Shown: positions 50,731-60,495 of the stretch, piece by piece
Layout: the number at the start of each line of letters is the position of its first letter
How positions within the stretch are numbered: the stretch's first letter is position 1
Source of the DNA: Mycobacterium sp. 852002-51961_SCH5331710
GTDB lineage: Bacteria > Actinomycetota > Actinomycetes > Mycobacteriales > Mycobacteriaceae
Length of the DNA stretch: 64,000 bases
Direction: 5' to 3'
Assembly (NCBI RefSeq): GCF_001665535.1
Contig: NZ_LZSQ01000113.1
Location: 124,001-188,000 of the forward strand
The notes under the pieces: generated by a model
Databases searched by the model: none
What the model saw: the letters and a program-made list of their open reading frames with translations, nothing else
What the model was told of the DNA's origin: nothing
Program-made: the position numbers and the translations under genes

Positions 50731-51564
50731 GTGTTGCTGCTCAGCGAAATCGTGCGCCGTGAAGTCATCGGCCCGAGCGGATGCCCGATCGGCCGCGTCG
50801 CCGATGTGATCGCCCGCCCCGACGGCGGTGCGGGCCTGCCCCTCGCTGAACACCTCGTGCTGTCCCGACGCCGAGGGCCACAGGTGCTGGTCCCATGCCA
50901 AGCCGTCAATCTCCGTCATCCGCAACACATTCGGCTGAACACCGACGGTGAACCACCGCGCGTCGCCGTCGGCATGTTGGCGGACGACGAGATCATGCTG
51001 GTGCGCGACGTCCTCGATACACAGGTCGTCGACATCACCGGGCGGCGACTCGCGCGCGTTGCCGACGTCGTGCTCGCCCGCCGACACGACGGCCGGCTGG
51101 AGGTCATCGGCGTCGAAGTGGGGTTCGATGCCGTCCTGCGGCGCCTGGGTCTCGGCCGGCTGGCGAAACGACTCCCATCCGATGCCGTCGCGTGGACAGA
51201 CCTGCACCTGACGTCCGACCGGGGCCACGCCGTCGCGCTCGGGACACCACGGTCGGCGATTCACCTACTGGACGCGCGCGGTCTGGCAGCACTCATCGCG
51301 CGACTCGACACGGAATCCGCGGCCGAAGTCCTCGATACCAAGAAAGCGGCGGTGGCAGCCGACGTCATCCAGGCCAGCCATCCTGTTGACGCGGAACGGA
51401 TCTTGCGAGCGTTGGGCGGAAACAAAGCGGCCGACGTCGTCGCTGCGATGCCGACCGACCATGCCACCCGGTGGAGAGACCGGCTGTCCGGCCCGGTCCT
51501 GTGGAGGAACAGACACTTCCGTCGCTTCGGGGTGTGGCCACGTCGTCGACACGGGCGATCGTGA
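50731..51564 (+). CDS. PRC-barrel plus MgtE N-terminal domain protein
   Basis: 277 residues from GTG 50731. The first 150 residues form two PRC-barrel-like units (IVRREVIGPSGCPIGRVADVIA and VRDVLDTQVVDITGRRLARVADVVL). The rest resembles the MgtE N-terminal (Mg2+-sensing) superhelix: LAALIARLDTESAAEVLDTKKAAVAADVIQ, ERILRALGGNKAADVVAAMPTDHA (in parts). It has no membrane segment. It overlaps the Nramp-like transporter gene (GTGA), which suggests it is the cytoplasmic regulatory subunit of that transporter. That function is inferred from domains and gene order. Confidence 0.75.
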   Translation: MLLLSEIVRREVIGPSGCPIGRVADVIARPDGGAGLPLAEHLVLSRRRGPQVLVPCQAVNLRHPQHIRLNTDGEPPRVAVGMLADDEIMLVRDVLDTQVVDITGRRLARVADVVLARRHDGRLEVIGVEVGFDAVLRRLGLGRLAKRLPSDAVAWTDLHLTSDRGHAVALGTPRSAIHLLDARGLAALIARLDTESAAEVLDTKKAAVAADVIQASHPVDAERILRALGGNKAADVVAAMPTDHATRWRDRLSGPVLWRNRHFRRFGVWPRRRHGRS

Positions 51565-52799
51565 CGGTGACGAAGCGCCGCCGGCTGGCGATCGGGGCGC
51601 TGGTGGCGGTCGTGGGCCCCGGACTGCTCGCCGGCCTCTCGGACGATGATCCCGCCGGTATCACCACGTACTCGGTACTCGGCGCCGATTACGGCTATCA
51701 ACTGCTCTGGGTTCTGCTGCTGTCCACCCTCGCCTTGGTGATGTTCCACGTCTTGGCCGCCCGCATGGGCGTGGTCACCGGACAAGGCTTGATCGGCCTG
51801 GTGCGCCAACGCTACGGCGTACGTGTCGGCGGCGCTATCCTGGTGACGCTGGTCGTCGCCAACATCGGGACGACGTGCGCCGAGTTCGCCGGTATCGCAG
51901 CGGGTTTCGAGCTCTTCGGGGTCAGCCGCGAGGTCAGTGTTCCCGTCGCGGCACTGCTCGTCTCGACTCTGGTGCTGCGCGGCAGCTTCCACCGCGTCGA
52001 GCACTTCCTGCTGCTGTTGTCGACGATCTTCCTCGCCTACATCGCTTCGGGGATACTCGCTCAGCCCGACTGGGGGGCCGCGGCACACGGTCTCTTGATA
52101 CCGACGATGCCCGCCGACCGGGACACCTTGGCGATCATCACCGCGACCGTCGGAACGACTCTCGCGCCATGGGGACTGTCGTTCATCCAGTCCTACGCCG
52201 TCGACAAGAAGTTGCGGATCGAAGACCTGCGGTTGGAACGCATCGACGTGGTGACCGGCGCCGTGCTGACAGGCGTGATCGGTTTCTTCGTCGTGGTGGC
52301 CTGCGCGGCCACCCTACACCGGGATGGTCGCTCCATCACCGATGCGGCGGACGCGGCGCTGGCCTTGCAGCCGCTCGCGGGTGAGTTGGCCTCGACGCTG
52401 TTCGGGATCGGGTTGATCGGCGCCGCCGTGCTGGCCGCAGCCATTCTGCCGTTGTCGACGGCCTATTCGGTGTGCGAGTACGCCGGAACGGAGGCCGCTC
52501 TGAACGATTCCTTTCGGACGGCGAGAACGTTCTATGTGACGTTCGGGCTCGTCACCCTGCTCGGCGCGGTCGTCGTCATGGCCCCTGGTGTCCCGCTGGT
52601 GACGATCCTTGTCGCCACGCAGATCCTCAACGCCGTTCTGCTCATCCCGTTGCTGGGCGTGATCATCGGCGTCGCGCGGAATGCAAATCTGATGGGCGAT
52701 TTCCGGTTGGGCAGGAAGGCGACGGTGGCCTACGGCGCGACAGCGGCCGTGGTACTGATGTGCGTGGTTGCCCTTGCCTTCACCGCCGGTTGGGGGTGA
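51561..52799 (+). CDS. Nramp-related divalent metal transporter with DPAG motif
   Basis: 412 residues from GTG 51561 (overlaps previous stop; GTG 51534 is an alternative). Ten to eleven membrane helices. The first helix motif reads SDDDPAGITTYSVLG where Nramp metal transporters have DPGN. The TM6 region reads TTLAPWGLSFIQSYAVDKK instead of the MPH motif. Loss of both suggests a substrate other than Mn/Fe; Nramp-related Mg2+ transporters show such changes. The partner with an MgtE N-terminal domain points the same way. Direction and ion are not determined. Confidence 0.8.
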   Translation: MTVTKRRRLAIGALVAVVGPGLLAGLSDDDPAGITTYSVLGADYGYQLLWVLLLSTLALVMFHVLAARMGVVTGQGLIGLVRQRYGVRVGGAILVTLVVANIGTTCAEFAGIAAGFELFGVSREVSVPVAALLVSTLVLRGSFHRVEHFLLLLSTIFLAYIASGILAQPDWGAAAHGLLIPTMPADRDTLAIITATVGTTLAPWGLSFIQSYAVDKKLRIEDLRLERIDVVTGAVLTGVIGFFVVVACAATLHRDGRSITDAADAALALQPLAGELASTLFGIGLIGAAVLAAAILPLSTAYSVCEYAGTEAALNDSFRTARTFYVTFGLVTLLGAVVVMAPGVPLVTILVATQILNAVLLIPLLGVIIGVARNANLMGDFRLGRKATVAYGATAAVVLMCVVALAFTAGWG

Positions 52800-52821
52800 G
52801 ACCCGCGGAACCGTAATCCGC

Positions 52822-53415
52822 TCACTGATCGTGAAGCAATGCGACATTCACGAGTTCTTGTGCGTGGACCAATTGACGCTCGGCTTGTTCGAGGCTGGAT
52901 CTGAACTCGCCGTCATAAGCGTTTCGCGAACCCGCCACCACCGATAGGCACATGTGTGCAGCGGCATGAGCGTCCTCCGCCGCGGCCGCCAACTCGCTGG
53001 TGAGTTCCGGGGTAGGCGCCGGCAAGTAGGTATGCACCTGGACGCCGGCGAGATCGTGCATTCTTTGGCACGCCTGCTCGAGACCTATCGGGGTCAGGCT
53101 CTCCATGGAGTGCCGGGCATCGGCGATGGAGTCCTGCAGCTTGGTGACAGGAGTATGCGCGTGTTCCCACCATTGCACGACGGCCTGTTGTTCAGTGGGT
53201 GTCGCGGCCGCGGGCTCAGTTCGATCGCGATTTATCACGACGGCCACTGCGGCGACCGAAACAGTGAGGGCGGCAACAGCGCTCGCGCCTACGAGGGCCC
53301 ATCTCGTCCGGTACCACGCGGTTGTCTCCGGCCCCTTCTGCTCAATGGGCGCCCCACACTCACCACAGAGATCGAAACCCAGCGGATTGTGGTGGCCGTT
53401 CGGGCATCTCGCCAT
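52822..53415 (-). CDS. Zinc-ribbon membrane-anchored protein of unknown function
   Basis: 197 residues. An N-terminal zinc ribbon (CPNGHHNPLGFDLCGECG) is followed by one transmembrane helix (ALVGASAVAALTVSVAAVAVVI, quoted in part) and a helical extracytoplasmic domain with three or four conserved-looking Cys/His (QACQRMHDLAG, HMCLSV). The topology predicted is ribbon inside, helical domain outside. I do not recognise a specific family. It is convergent with the Nramp-like gene and follows the Ddn-like gene on the same strand. Confidence 0.65.
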   Translation of the reverse strand: MARCPNGHHNPLGFDLCGECGAPIEQKGPETTAWYRTRWALVGASAVAALTVSVAAVAVVINRDRTEPAAATPTEQQAVVQWWEHAHTPVTKLQDSIADARHSMESLTPIGLEQACQRMHDLAGVQVHTYLPAPTPELTSELAAAAEDAHAAAHMCLSVVAGSRNAYDGEFRSSLEQAERQLVHAQELVNVALLHDQ

Positions 53416-53460
53416 TTCTCAGCCCTCCTCGGGTATTCGCTCAGCGGCCGTCGGTTGACG

Positions 53461-53865
53461 TCACCGAATCCTGCTCAACATCAGGAACTGGTGAATTCCG
53501 AACCGATTGAACATCCGTGCCCGCCGAGCCGAGATCAGCCGGCCCGCGGTCTGTGCATCGATGATTCGCGGTTCGACAACGTTGTAATTGCGACCGCCGC
53601 TCGACACGATGGCCTCGCCGGACGCCTGTACGTTCCGCAGCCAGTCGACATCCGTTCCGTACGGCAGCGGAATGATGAATCCATTGTCGACCTGGTCGGC
53701 CACCACAGGGGTGGCGTAGTGCCGGCCGGTTCGGCGGCCGGTATGCCGGATGACGGAGGCATACCAGTGTCTGCGGCCGGCCAGCTGCATCATCAGTGGA
53801 TTGAGCACGTACTTGTTGAACGTACGCACCTTTGTATTCACTCGATCAACCACGCTTGAAGGCAT
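53461..53865 (-). CDS. Deazaflavin (F420)-dependent nitroreductase-family protein (Ddn-like)
   Basis: 134 residues from ATG 53865. The Ddn/FDOR-A pattern is visible: KYVLNPLMMQLAGRRHW, SVIRHTGRRTGRHYATPVVA, FIIPLPYGTDVDWLRNVQASG and VEPRIIDAQTAGRLI (in parts). Members use F420H2 to reduce quinones or nitroaromatics. The open frame extends to 54309, but without homology. A DosR-type palindrome lies 50 bp upstream. It fits the redox theme of the island. Confidence 0.85.
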   Translation of the reverse strand: MPSSVVDRVNTKVRTFNKYVLNPLMMQLAGRRHWYASVIRHTGRRTGRHYATPVVADQVDNGFIIPLPYGTDVDWLRNVQASGEAIVSSGGRNYNVVEPRIIDAQTAGRLISARRARMFNRFGIHQFLMLSRIR

Positions 53866-53908
53866 ATCTCGATCGTTGCGACGGACTCGCCGGCCACACA
53901 GGGCCGTC

Positions 53909-53922
53909 TGGACCGAAGTCCG
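53909..53922 (-). promoter_or_regulatory. DosR-type palindrome upstream of the Ddn-like gene
   Basis: TGGACCGAAGTCCG has perfect GGAC/GTCC arms. The centre (53915.5) is 50.5 bp before the ATG at 53865. The -10 is not obvious, so assignment to this gene is tentative. Confidence 0.45.
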
Positions 53923-53971
53923 AGGGTCTAAAGGCACGAACCGCAGACGGAGGCGAATGGGCTGATCTTGA

Positions 53972-53985
53972 GGGACTTTCTTCTC
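53972..53985 (+). promoter_or_regulatory. DosR-type box of the acyl-CoA synthetase/E1/E2/ACP operon
   Basis: GGGACTTTCTTCTC: perfect left half, degenerate right half. A start 42.5 bp downstream (54021) follows AATGAT (54009-54014) and leaves a 30-base leader with GGAGGA (54040-54045) before ATG 54051. Confidence 0.45.
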
Positions 53986-54050
53986 TATCTCCGTCAGCCC
54001 GGCGCGCAAATGATGGATGCGGCAACCGACAGCGACGATGGAGGATACCG

Positions 54051-54305
54051 ATGACGCCGACGGACCGCGTCGATCTGACGACCGCGGAACTCGACACCGT
54101 GGCCTGGCGGTTCCTGCGGTCCGAATTCGCTGGCCGGATCTACTCCGATTGGTCGCTCGACCGCCGCCTGGATGCCTACCTACTGCGTCACGGGGGCACC
54201 GACTTCCTCGTCGACGGATCGGCCTACGCCGCGCTGCTGGAGCGGGTGATGGTGAACATCGGTCCCGCCAGGCGCAACGGCGTGCTTTCGCTACCCGATT
54301 GGTGA
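54051..54305 (+). CDS. 84-residue hypothetical protein heading the acyl-CoA operon
   Basis: 84 residues. ATG 54051 has a strong GGAGGA ribosome site. It contains helical text such as TAELDTVAWRFLRSEFAGRIY and a C-terminal ALLERVMVNIGPARRNG; there are no Cys and no membrane segment. I do not recognise a family. It lies six bases before the acyl-CoA synthetase gene, so it is in the same operon and could be a small regulator or accessory subunit. Confidence 0.65.
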   Translation: MTPTDRVDLTTAELDTVAWRFLRSEFAGRIYSDWSLDRRLDAYLLRHGGTDFLVDGSAYAALLERVMVNIGPARRNGVLSLPDW

Positions 54306-54311
54306 GCACAG

Positions 54312-56095
<1,784 letters not shown>

Positions 56096-56099
<4 letters not shown>

Positions 56100-57070
56100 C
56101 CGACAAGCAGTTGGCTCACATCCTGCTCAGCGATATGGTCCGGGTCCGGCTCATGGAGGAGAAATGCGCAGAACTGTACAGCGCGGCCAAGATTCGTGGC
56201 TTCCTCCACCTCTATGTCGGTGAAGAAGCCGTCGCCACCGGCTCACTTCGAGCCCTACAGCCCGACGACGCCGTAGTGGCCACCTATCGCGAGCACGCAC
56301 ACGCCCTACTACACGGGGTGCCGATGACCAGGATCATTGCCGAGATGTTCGGCAAGCAGGAAGGTTGTTCACGAGGCCGTGGCGGCTCCATGCATCTGTT
56401 CGACGCCGACGCCCGGTTCTACGGCGGCAACGCCATCGTAGCCGGTGGCGTACCGCTGGCCGTCGGGTTGGCGCTCGCCGACAAGCAACTCGGGCTGAAC
56501 CGCGTCACCGCATGCTATTTCGGCGAAGGGGCGATCGCCGAAGGCGCCTTCCACGAATCGCTGAACCTGGCCGAGCTGTGGCAGTTGCCCGTGCTGTTCT
56601 GCTGTGAGAACAACCGGTACGCGATGGGCACAGTGTTGGAACATGAACTGTCACAGATGGATCTGACTGAGAAGGCCGCATCGTATCGGGTGCCCGCGCT
56701 CGCGGCCGATGGCATGGACGTAATCGCGTGTCACACGGCCGCTCAAGAAGGTGCCTATCACGTGCGCAGTGGCGCGGGACCGTTCTTCCTGGAGTTCCGT
56801 ACCTACCGATTTCGTCCGCACTCGATGTTCGATCCCGAGTTATACCGCGAGAAAAGCGAAGTCGAGCGATGGAAAGAACGCGACCCGATCAAGACGTTCA
56901 CCGAAAGATGTTTGGCGGATGGCTTCTTGACCGAAGACGACATCGCCGCCATCCGCTCGGCCGCCGAGCAGGAGGTGACAGATGCGGTCGCCTACGCCGA
57001 AGCCGGCATGTGGGAAGACGTCGCCGACCTCACCCGCGACGTGCTCACACTGACTGGGAGTCCGTCATGA
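56096..57070 (+). CDS. 2-oxoacid dehydrogenase E1 alpha (PDH/acetoin dehydrogenase type)
   Basis: 324 residues. It has the TPP-binding pattern of the E1 alpha family: GGSMHLFDADARFYGGNAIV, the Mg/TPP motif FGEGAIAEGAFHESLNLA (GEG where GDG is usual) and CCENNRYAMGT. The phospho-loop-like segment FRPHSMFDPELYR follows. With the next gene it forms the alpha2beta2 E1 that decarboxylates pyruvate, acetoin or a branched 2-oxoacid. Substrate cannot be fixed by sequence; the GGSMHLFD text resembles acetoin and pyruvate types. Confidence 0.88.
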
Positions 57071-58041
57071 AGCTTGCTTATCGTGCAGCAGTCCATGATT
57101 CGATCCGCGAAGCGATGCTCGCCGATTCGCGAGTGCTGCTGATGGGCGAAGATGTCGGCCGTTACGGCGGCACGTACGCCGTGTCGAAGGGCCTTCTCGA
57201 GGAGTTTGGGCCGGAGCGCATCCGTGACACCCCTCTCTCCGAGCTCGGCTTTGTCGGTGTGGGGATCGGGGCCGCGCTGGGTGGGTTACGTCCCATCGTC
57301 GAGGTCATGACCGTCAATTTCAGCCTGCTGGCCCTCGATCAGATCGTCAACACCGCGGCGTCGTTGCGCCACATGTCGGGTGGGCAGTTCTCGGTGCCGT
57401 TGGTGGTGCGAATGGCCACCGGCGCCGGGCGTCAACTCGCCGCCCAGCACTCGCACAGCCTGGAAGGGTGGTATGCCCACATCCCCGGAATCAAGGTGGT
57501 GGCGCCCGCGACGGTGGCCGACGCGTACGGCATGTTGCCCACCGCGCTGGCCGATCCGGACCCGGTGGTCATCTTCGAGCACGTGCAGCTGTACAACACC
57601 TCGGCCGACGTCGACACGCCGGCGCCCACCGACATCGACCGAGCCGTGGTTCGTCGCCCTGGCAAGGACGTCACGGTGATCACCTACGGCGGTTGCCTGG
57701 GAAAGGCCCTCGACGCCGCCAACGAACTCTCGCTGTCCGGAATCGATTGCGAGGTCGTCGACTTGCGGGTTCTGCGTCCTCTCGATGACACCACCATCAT
57801 GGCGTCGGTGCGCAAGACTCACCGGGCGGTGGTGGTCGACGAGGGTTGGCGCACCGGGAGCCTGTCCGGCGAGATCAGCGCACGGATCGTCGAGAACGCT
57901 TTCTACGATCTCGACGCTCCGATCGCGCGGGTGTGCACCGAAGAGGTGCCGATCCCCTACGCCAAACACTTGGAGCAAGCGGCGTTGCCGCAACCGGAGA
58001 AGATCACCGCCGCGGTGCGCAGCCTGTTCGGAGACGGCTGA
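57067..58041 (+). CDS. 2-oxoacid dehydrogenase E1 beta
   Basis: 324 residues from ATG 57067 (ATGA overlap). Typical E1 beta text: LLMGEDVGRYGGTYAVSKGL, RIRDTPLSELGFVGVGIGAAL and QLAAQHSHSLEGWYAHIPGIKVVAPATVADAYGML (in parts), with the His of the active site in the QHSHSLE segment. It pairs with E1 alpha and also contacts E2. The stop overlaps the E2 start by one base (TGATG), so all three are translationally coupled. Confidence 0.9.
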   Translation: MKLAYRAAVHDSIREAMLADSRVLLMGEDVGRYGGTYAVSKGLLEEFGPERIRDTPLSELGFVGVGIGAALGGLRPIVEVMTVNFSLLALDQIVNTAASLRHMSGGQFSVPLVVRMATGAGRQLAAQHSHSLEGWYAHIPGIKVVAPATVADAYGMLPTALADPDPVVIFEHVQLYNTSADVDTPAPTDIDRAVVRRPGKDVTVITYGGCLGKALDAANELSLSGIDCEVVDLRVLRPLDDTTIMASVRKTHRAVVVDEGWRTGSLSGEISARIVENAFYDLDAPIARVCTEEVPIPYAKHLEQAALPQPEKITAAVRSLFGDG

Positions 58042-59297
58042 TGATCGAGTTCAAGATGCCCTCCCTCGGTGCCGACATGGACGAGGGAACGCTCGACGAG
58101 TGGTTGGTCAAGCCGGGAGACGTGGTGACCCGCGGGCAGATCGTGGCGGTGGTCGAGACGACCAAGGCCGCCGTCGAGGTGGAGTGCTGGCAGGAAGGCA
58201 CGGTCGTCGAGTTGCTGGTGCCGGTCGGCACGACGGTTCAAGTGGGAGCGCCGTTGGCGCGCTTGGCCGAACCGGGCGAAGCGGCCGAGCCGCTACCGGC
58301 CCCGACGGTGGAGGTACTCCCGACGGTCGAGGCGCCCCCCGTCGCGGAGCCGACTCCGCGCCGGTTACCCGAGGCAGCGCCCGCGCCGGTCGCCCCCGTC
58401 GTCACGATGCCCGAGCGCCACCGGCGCTGGATCTCACCGGCCGCCCGCCGTCTCGCGCAGTCGTTAGCCGTCGACCTCGACGCGGTCACCGGCACCGGCC
58501 CCCAGGGTGCGGTCACCATCAACGACGTCGAGCACGCTGCGGCGGCCGATACCACAACCGCCGAGCCGGCGAAACCCGTTTCCGCACCGGCACAGGGGCT
58601 TTCGCCGAGAGAGCTGGCTGCGAAGCGTGGAGCGGAGATGCGCCGCTCGATTGCCGCGGCGATGAGCCGGTCGAAGCGGGAGATCCCCCACTACTACCTA
58701 GCTCACGAGATCGTCTTCGACAACGCGCTGAACTGGTTGTCCGATCGCAACGCTCAACGCTCCGTCACGGAACGCCTGCTTCCGGCCGTCCTGCAACTGA
58801 AGGCGGTCGCCCTGGCCGCCCGACGATTCGGCGAGTTCAACGGGTTCTGGCGCAACGACACGTTCGAGCCGGCCGAGGCGGTGCACATCGGCGTGGCGAT
58901 CTCCCTGCGCGGCGGCGGGTTGGTCGCGCCGGCCATCCACGACGCCTCTGACAAGAAGATCGACGAGCTGATGGCCGACCTCACCGATCTGGTCGCCCGC
59001 GCCCGCGCGTTCTCGTTGCGCAGTTCGGAGATGTCCGATCCGACCATCACGGTGACGAACCTTGGCGACCAGGGCGTCGATGCGGTGTTCGGAGTGATCT
59101 ATCCCCAACAGGTAGCCCTTGTCGGCTTCGGCAGGCCGACGCAACGCGTCCGGGCGGTGGACGGTGGCATCCGGATCGCCACGACTGTGCAGGCGACGCT
59201 CGCCGCCGACCACCGCGCAAGCGATGGGCACCGTGGCGCCTTGTTTCTCGCCGCCATCGACGAAGCGCTTCAGCAACCCGACCTCCTGGAGAAGTGA
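58041..59297 (+). CDS. 2-oxoacid dehydrogenase E2 (dihydrolipoamide acyltransferase)
   Basis: 418 residues. One lipoyl domain with Lys42 in VETTKAAVEVE, a Pro/Ala/Glu-rich linker (about 85-125), a subunit-binding domain (WISPAARRLAQSLAVDLDAVTGTGPQGAV, in parts) and the catalytic acyltransferase domain with the His in AADHRASDG. It moves the acyl group from lipoate to CoA. No E3 (dihydrolipoamide dehydrogenase) gene is nearby, so the cell's general E3 is probably shared. An acyl carrier protein gene follows after five bases. Confidence 0.92.
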   Translation: MIEFKMPSLGADMDEGTLDEWLVKPGDVVTRGQIVAVVETTKAAVEVECWQEGTVVELLVPVGTTVQVGAPLARLAEPGEAAEPLPAPTVEVLPTVEAPPVAEPTPRRLPEAAPAPVAPVVTMPERHRRWISPAARRLAQSLAVDLDAVTGTGPQGAVTINDVEHAAAADTTTAEPAKPVSAPAQGLSPRELAAKRGAEMRRSIAAAMSRSKREIPHYYLAHEIVFDNALNWLSDRNAQRSVTERLLPAVLQLKAVALAARRFGEFNGFWRNDTFEPAEAVHIGVAISLRGGGLVAPAIHDASDKKIDELMADLTDLVARARAFSLRSSEMSDPTITVTNLGDQGVDAVFGVIYPQQVALVGFGRPTQRVRAVDGGIRIATTVQATLAADHRASDGHRGALFLAAIDEALQQPDLLEK

Positions 59298-59302
59298 TCA
59301 CC

Positions 59303-59551
59303 ATGTCAACCGTCGAAGACATCCAGGCCGCAGTGCTTTCCGAGCTGACCGCCATTGCGCCGGAGGTCGACCCGGAGGAACTCGAGGCGACCGTGCTGCT
59401 GCGAGATCAGGTCGACCTCGACAGCATGGACTGGCTGAACTTCTTGCAGCGCGTGCACAAGCGATTCAAGGTGGACATCCCGGAGAAGGACTACCAGGCC
59501 CTTCGAACGCTTGACGATGTTGTCCGATACGTCGAGGTGCACACGGCGTGA
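59303..59551 (+). CDS. Acyl carrier protein
   Basis: 82 residues. The phosphopantetheine attachment site is DQVDLDSMDWLNFL with Ser41, in the DSM variant of the DSL motif. The helix after it (VHKRFKVDIPEKDY) is usual for ACPs. ATG 59303 follows the E2 stop by five bases with the ribosome site in the E2 end (GGAGAAG). An ACP encoded with a 2-oxoacid dehydrogenase and an acyl-CoA synthetase is unusual. It might carry an acyl group passed from E2, take part in lipoate assembly, or serve the KAS III pair elsewhere in the island; none of these is proven. Confidence 0.85.
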   Translation: MSTVEDIQAAVLSELTAIAPEVDPEELEATVLLRDQVDLDSMDWLNFLQRVHKRFKVDIPEKDYQALRTLDDVVRYVEVHTA

Positions 59552-59604
59552 AATCGCACATGCGCATCGAAAACACATGGGAGACTCCAGCTCGGCAGCC
59601 CGGC

Positions 59605-60183
59605 CTACCCGGAGTTCTCGAGCAGGAGCCGCAATTCGCGGTCCCAGTCCCTGGCGCGCCGACGATCGAGCGCGACGTGGCTCAAGACCGCAACTCCGCC
59701 GAGGACGGCGACGACGCCAAGCCATGACGCGGCCGCAACGACCACGGCATCGACGACTGCCAACCACATCGGCCGTGGAGCGCCCGCACGGCGGCCACCG
59801 TCGTCCACCCAGATTTCCAGGTGCTCGCCGGTCTCAACTGGTCTGCCCAGTTCAATTACGCCAGAGTGTGTCTCGCCTCGGAAGGACCACTCGACAGGTA
59901 CCTCGACCACCGACCGTGGTCGTTCGATCGTGGCGCCGGTGGGCCCGACGCTGACCGCGGACACCAAGTGCCGAGTCCGCGCTTCGTCGGCGTAAGCCCT
60001 GCTGCGACCGTCGTACACCGTGGTGCCGACCGCCCCGGCGACCGATACAAACACCAATGCAATCGCCACAAGCAGTAGCATCACGACGGCTTCCCAGCGG
60101 TCACTTCGACGCACCAGGCCGCCACCCCGCCCGAGGCTTCGGAACCAGCTGCTTCCGAGGCGGCTCAAGGTGTCCTGACTCAT
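59605..60183 (-). CDS. Rv1733c-like transmembrane protein
   Basis: 192 residues from ATG 60183. Two membrane helices (about 31-55, MLLLVAIALVFVSVAGAVG in part; and about 142-166, MWLAVVDAVVVAAASWLGVVAVLGG in part) flank an extracytoplasmic domain (YADEARTRHLVSAVSVG, VPVEWSFRGETHSGVIELG, HLEIWVDDGGRR). The C-terminus is basic (RRRARDWDREL). M. tuberculosis Rv1733c, a DosR-regulated protein, has the same layout. Function is unknown. It is divergent from a peptide/USP operon with tandem DosR boxes between. Confidence 0.85.
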   Translation of the reverse strand: MSQDTLSRLGSSWFRSLGRGGGLVRRSDRWEAVVMLLLVAIALVFVSVAGAVGTTVYDGRSRAYADEARTRHLVSAVSVGPTGATIERPRSVVEVPVEWSFRGETHSGVIELGRPVETGEHLEIWVDDGGRRAGAPRPMWLAVVDAVVVAAASWLGVVAVLGGVAVLSHVALDRRRARDWDRELRLLLENSG

Positions 60184-60282
60184 CGGGGTCCTCTCGCTGC
60201 CGGACAAAACAGCTGCACCGATCTTCGCGGCTTCAGGCGACCGCGCCCAGAGTCGAATGTCTCTCACAGAGCCTTTCCCGCG

Positions 60283-60348
60283 AGGACCACTGGCATCGCC
60301 GCTGAGGACCAACGACCCTCGTGTGGCCGACTGCGTCCGGCCTAACGT
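60283..60348. promoter_or_regulatory. Divergent region with tandem DosR boxes (Rv1733c-like / peptide-USP operon)
   Basis: AGGACCACTGGCAT (60283-60296) and AGGACCAACGACCC (60305-60318) have centres exactly 22 bp apart. TAACGT at 60343-60348 puts a plus-strand start at 60355, 43.5 bp from the second centre, with a 30-base leader to ATG 60385. No clear minus -10 was found. Nothing else is seen in 60184-60384. Confidence 0.65.
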
Positions 60349-60384
60349 CAGGTGAACTTTCGTCGGGAGCAGAGGAGATTCGTC

Positions 60385-60480
60385 ATGGACTGGCCGACGG
60401 CTTTGGTCCTCATCGCAGCCATCGTTGCGGTGATGGCGATCGCGACGACTTATATCAGCACGCGCTTTTCGAAGAAGTGA
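60385..60480 (+). CDS. 31-residue single-pass membrane peptide
   Basis: A short ORF with a strong AGAGGAG ribosome site (60371-60377) seven bases before the ATG. The peptide is one hydrophobic helix (residues 6-24, ALVLIAAIVAVMAIATTYI) flanked by MDWPT and a basic STRFSKK end, predicting N-out/C-in. It starts 30 bases after a predicted DosR-dependent start and ends 15 bases before the USP gene, so it is the first cistron of that operon. I do not recognise it. Such peptides often modulate a membrane partner. Confidence 0.65.
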   Translation: MDWPTALVLIAAIVAVMAIATTYISTRFSKK

Positions 60481-60495
60481 GGAGCACACACAGGC

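Noticed and set aside
53924..53937. GGGTCTAAAGGCAC as a second DosR site next to the Ddn-like gene
   Set aside because: Its spacing from the neighbouring palindrome (about 15 bp) does not fit the 22-bp rule seen elsewhere, and the arms do not match well.
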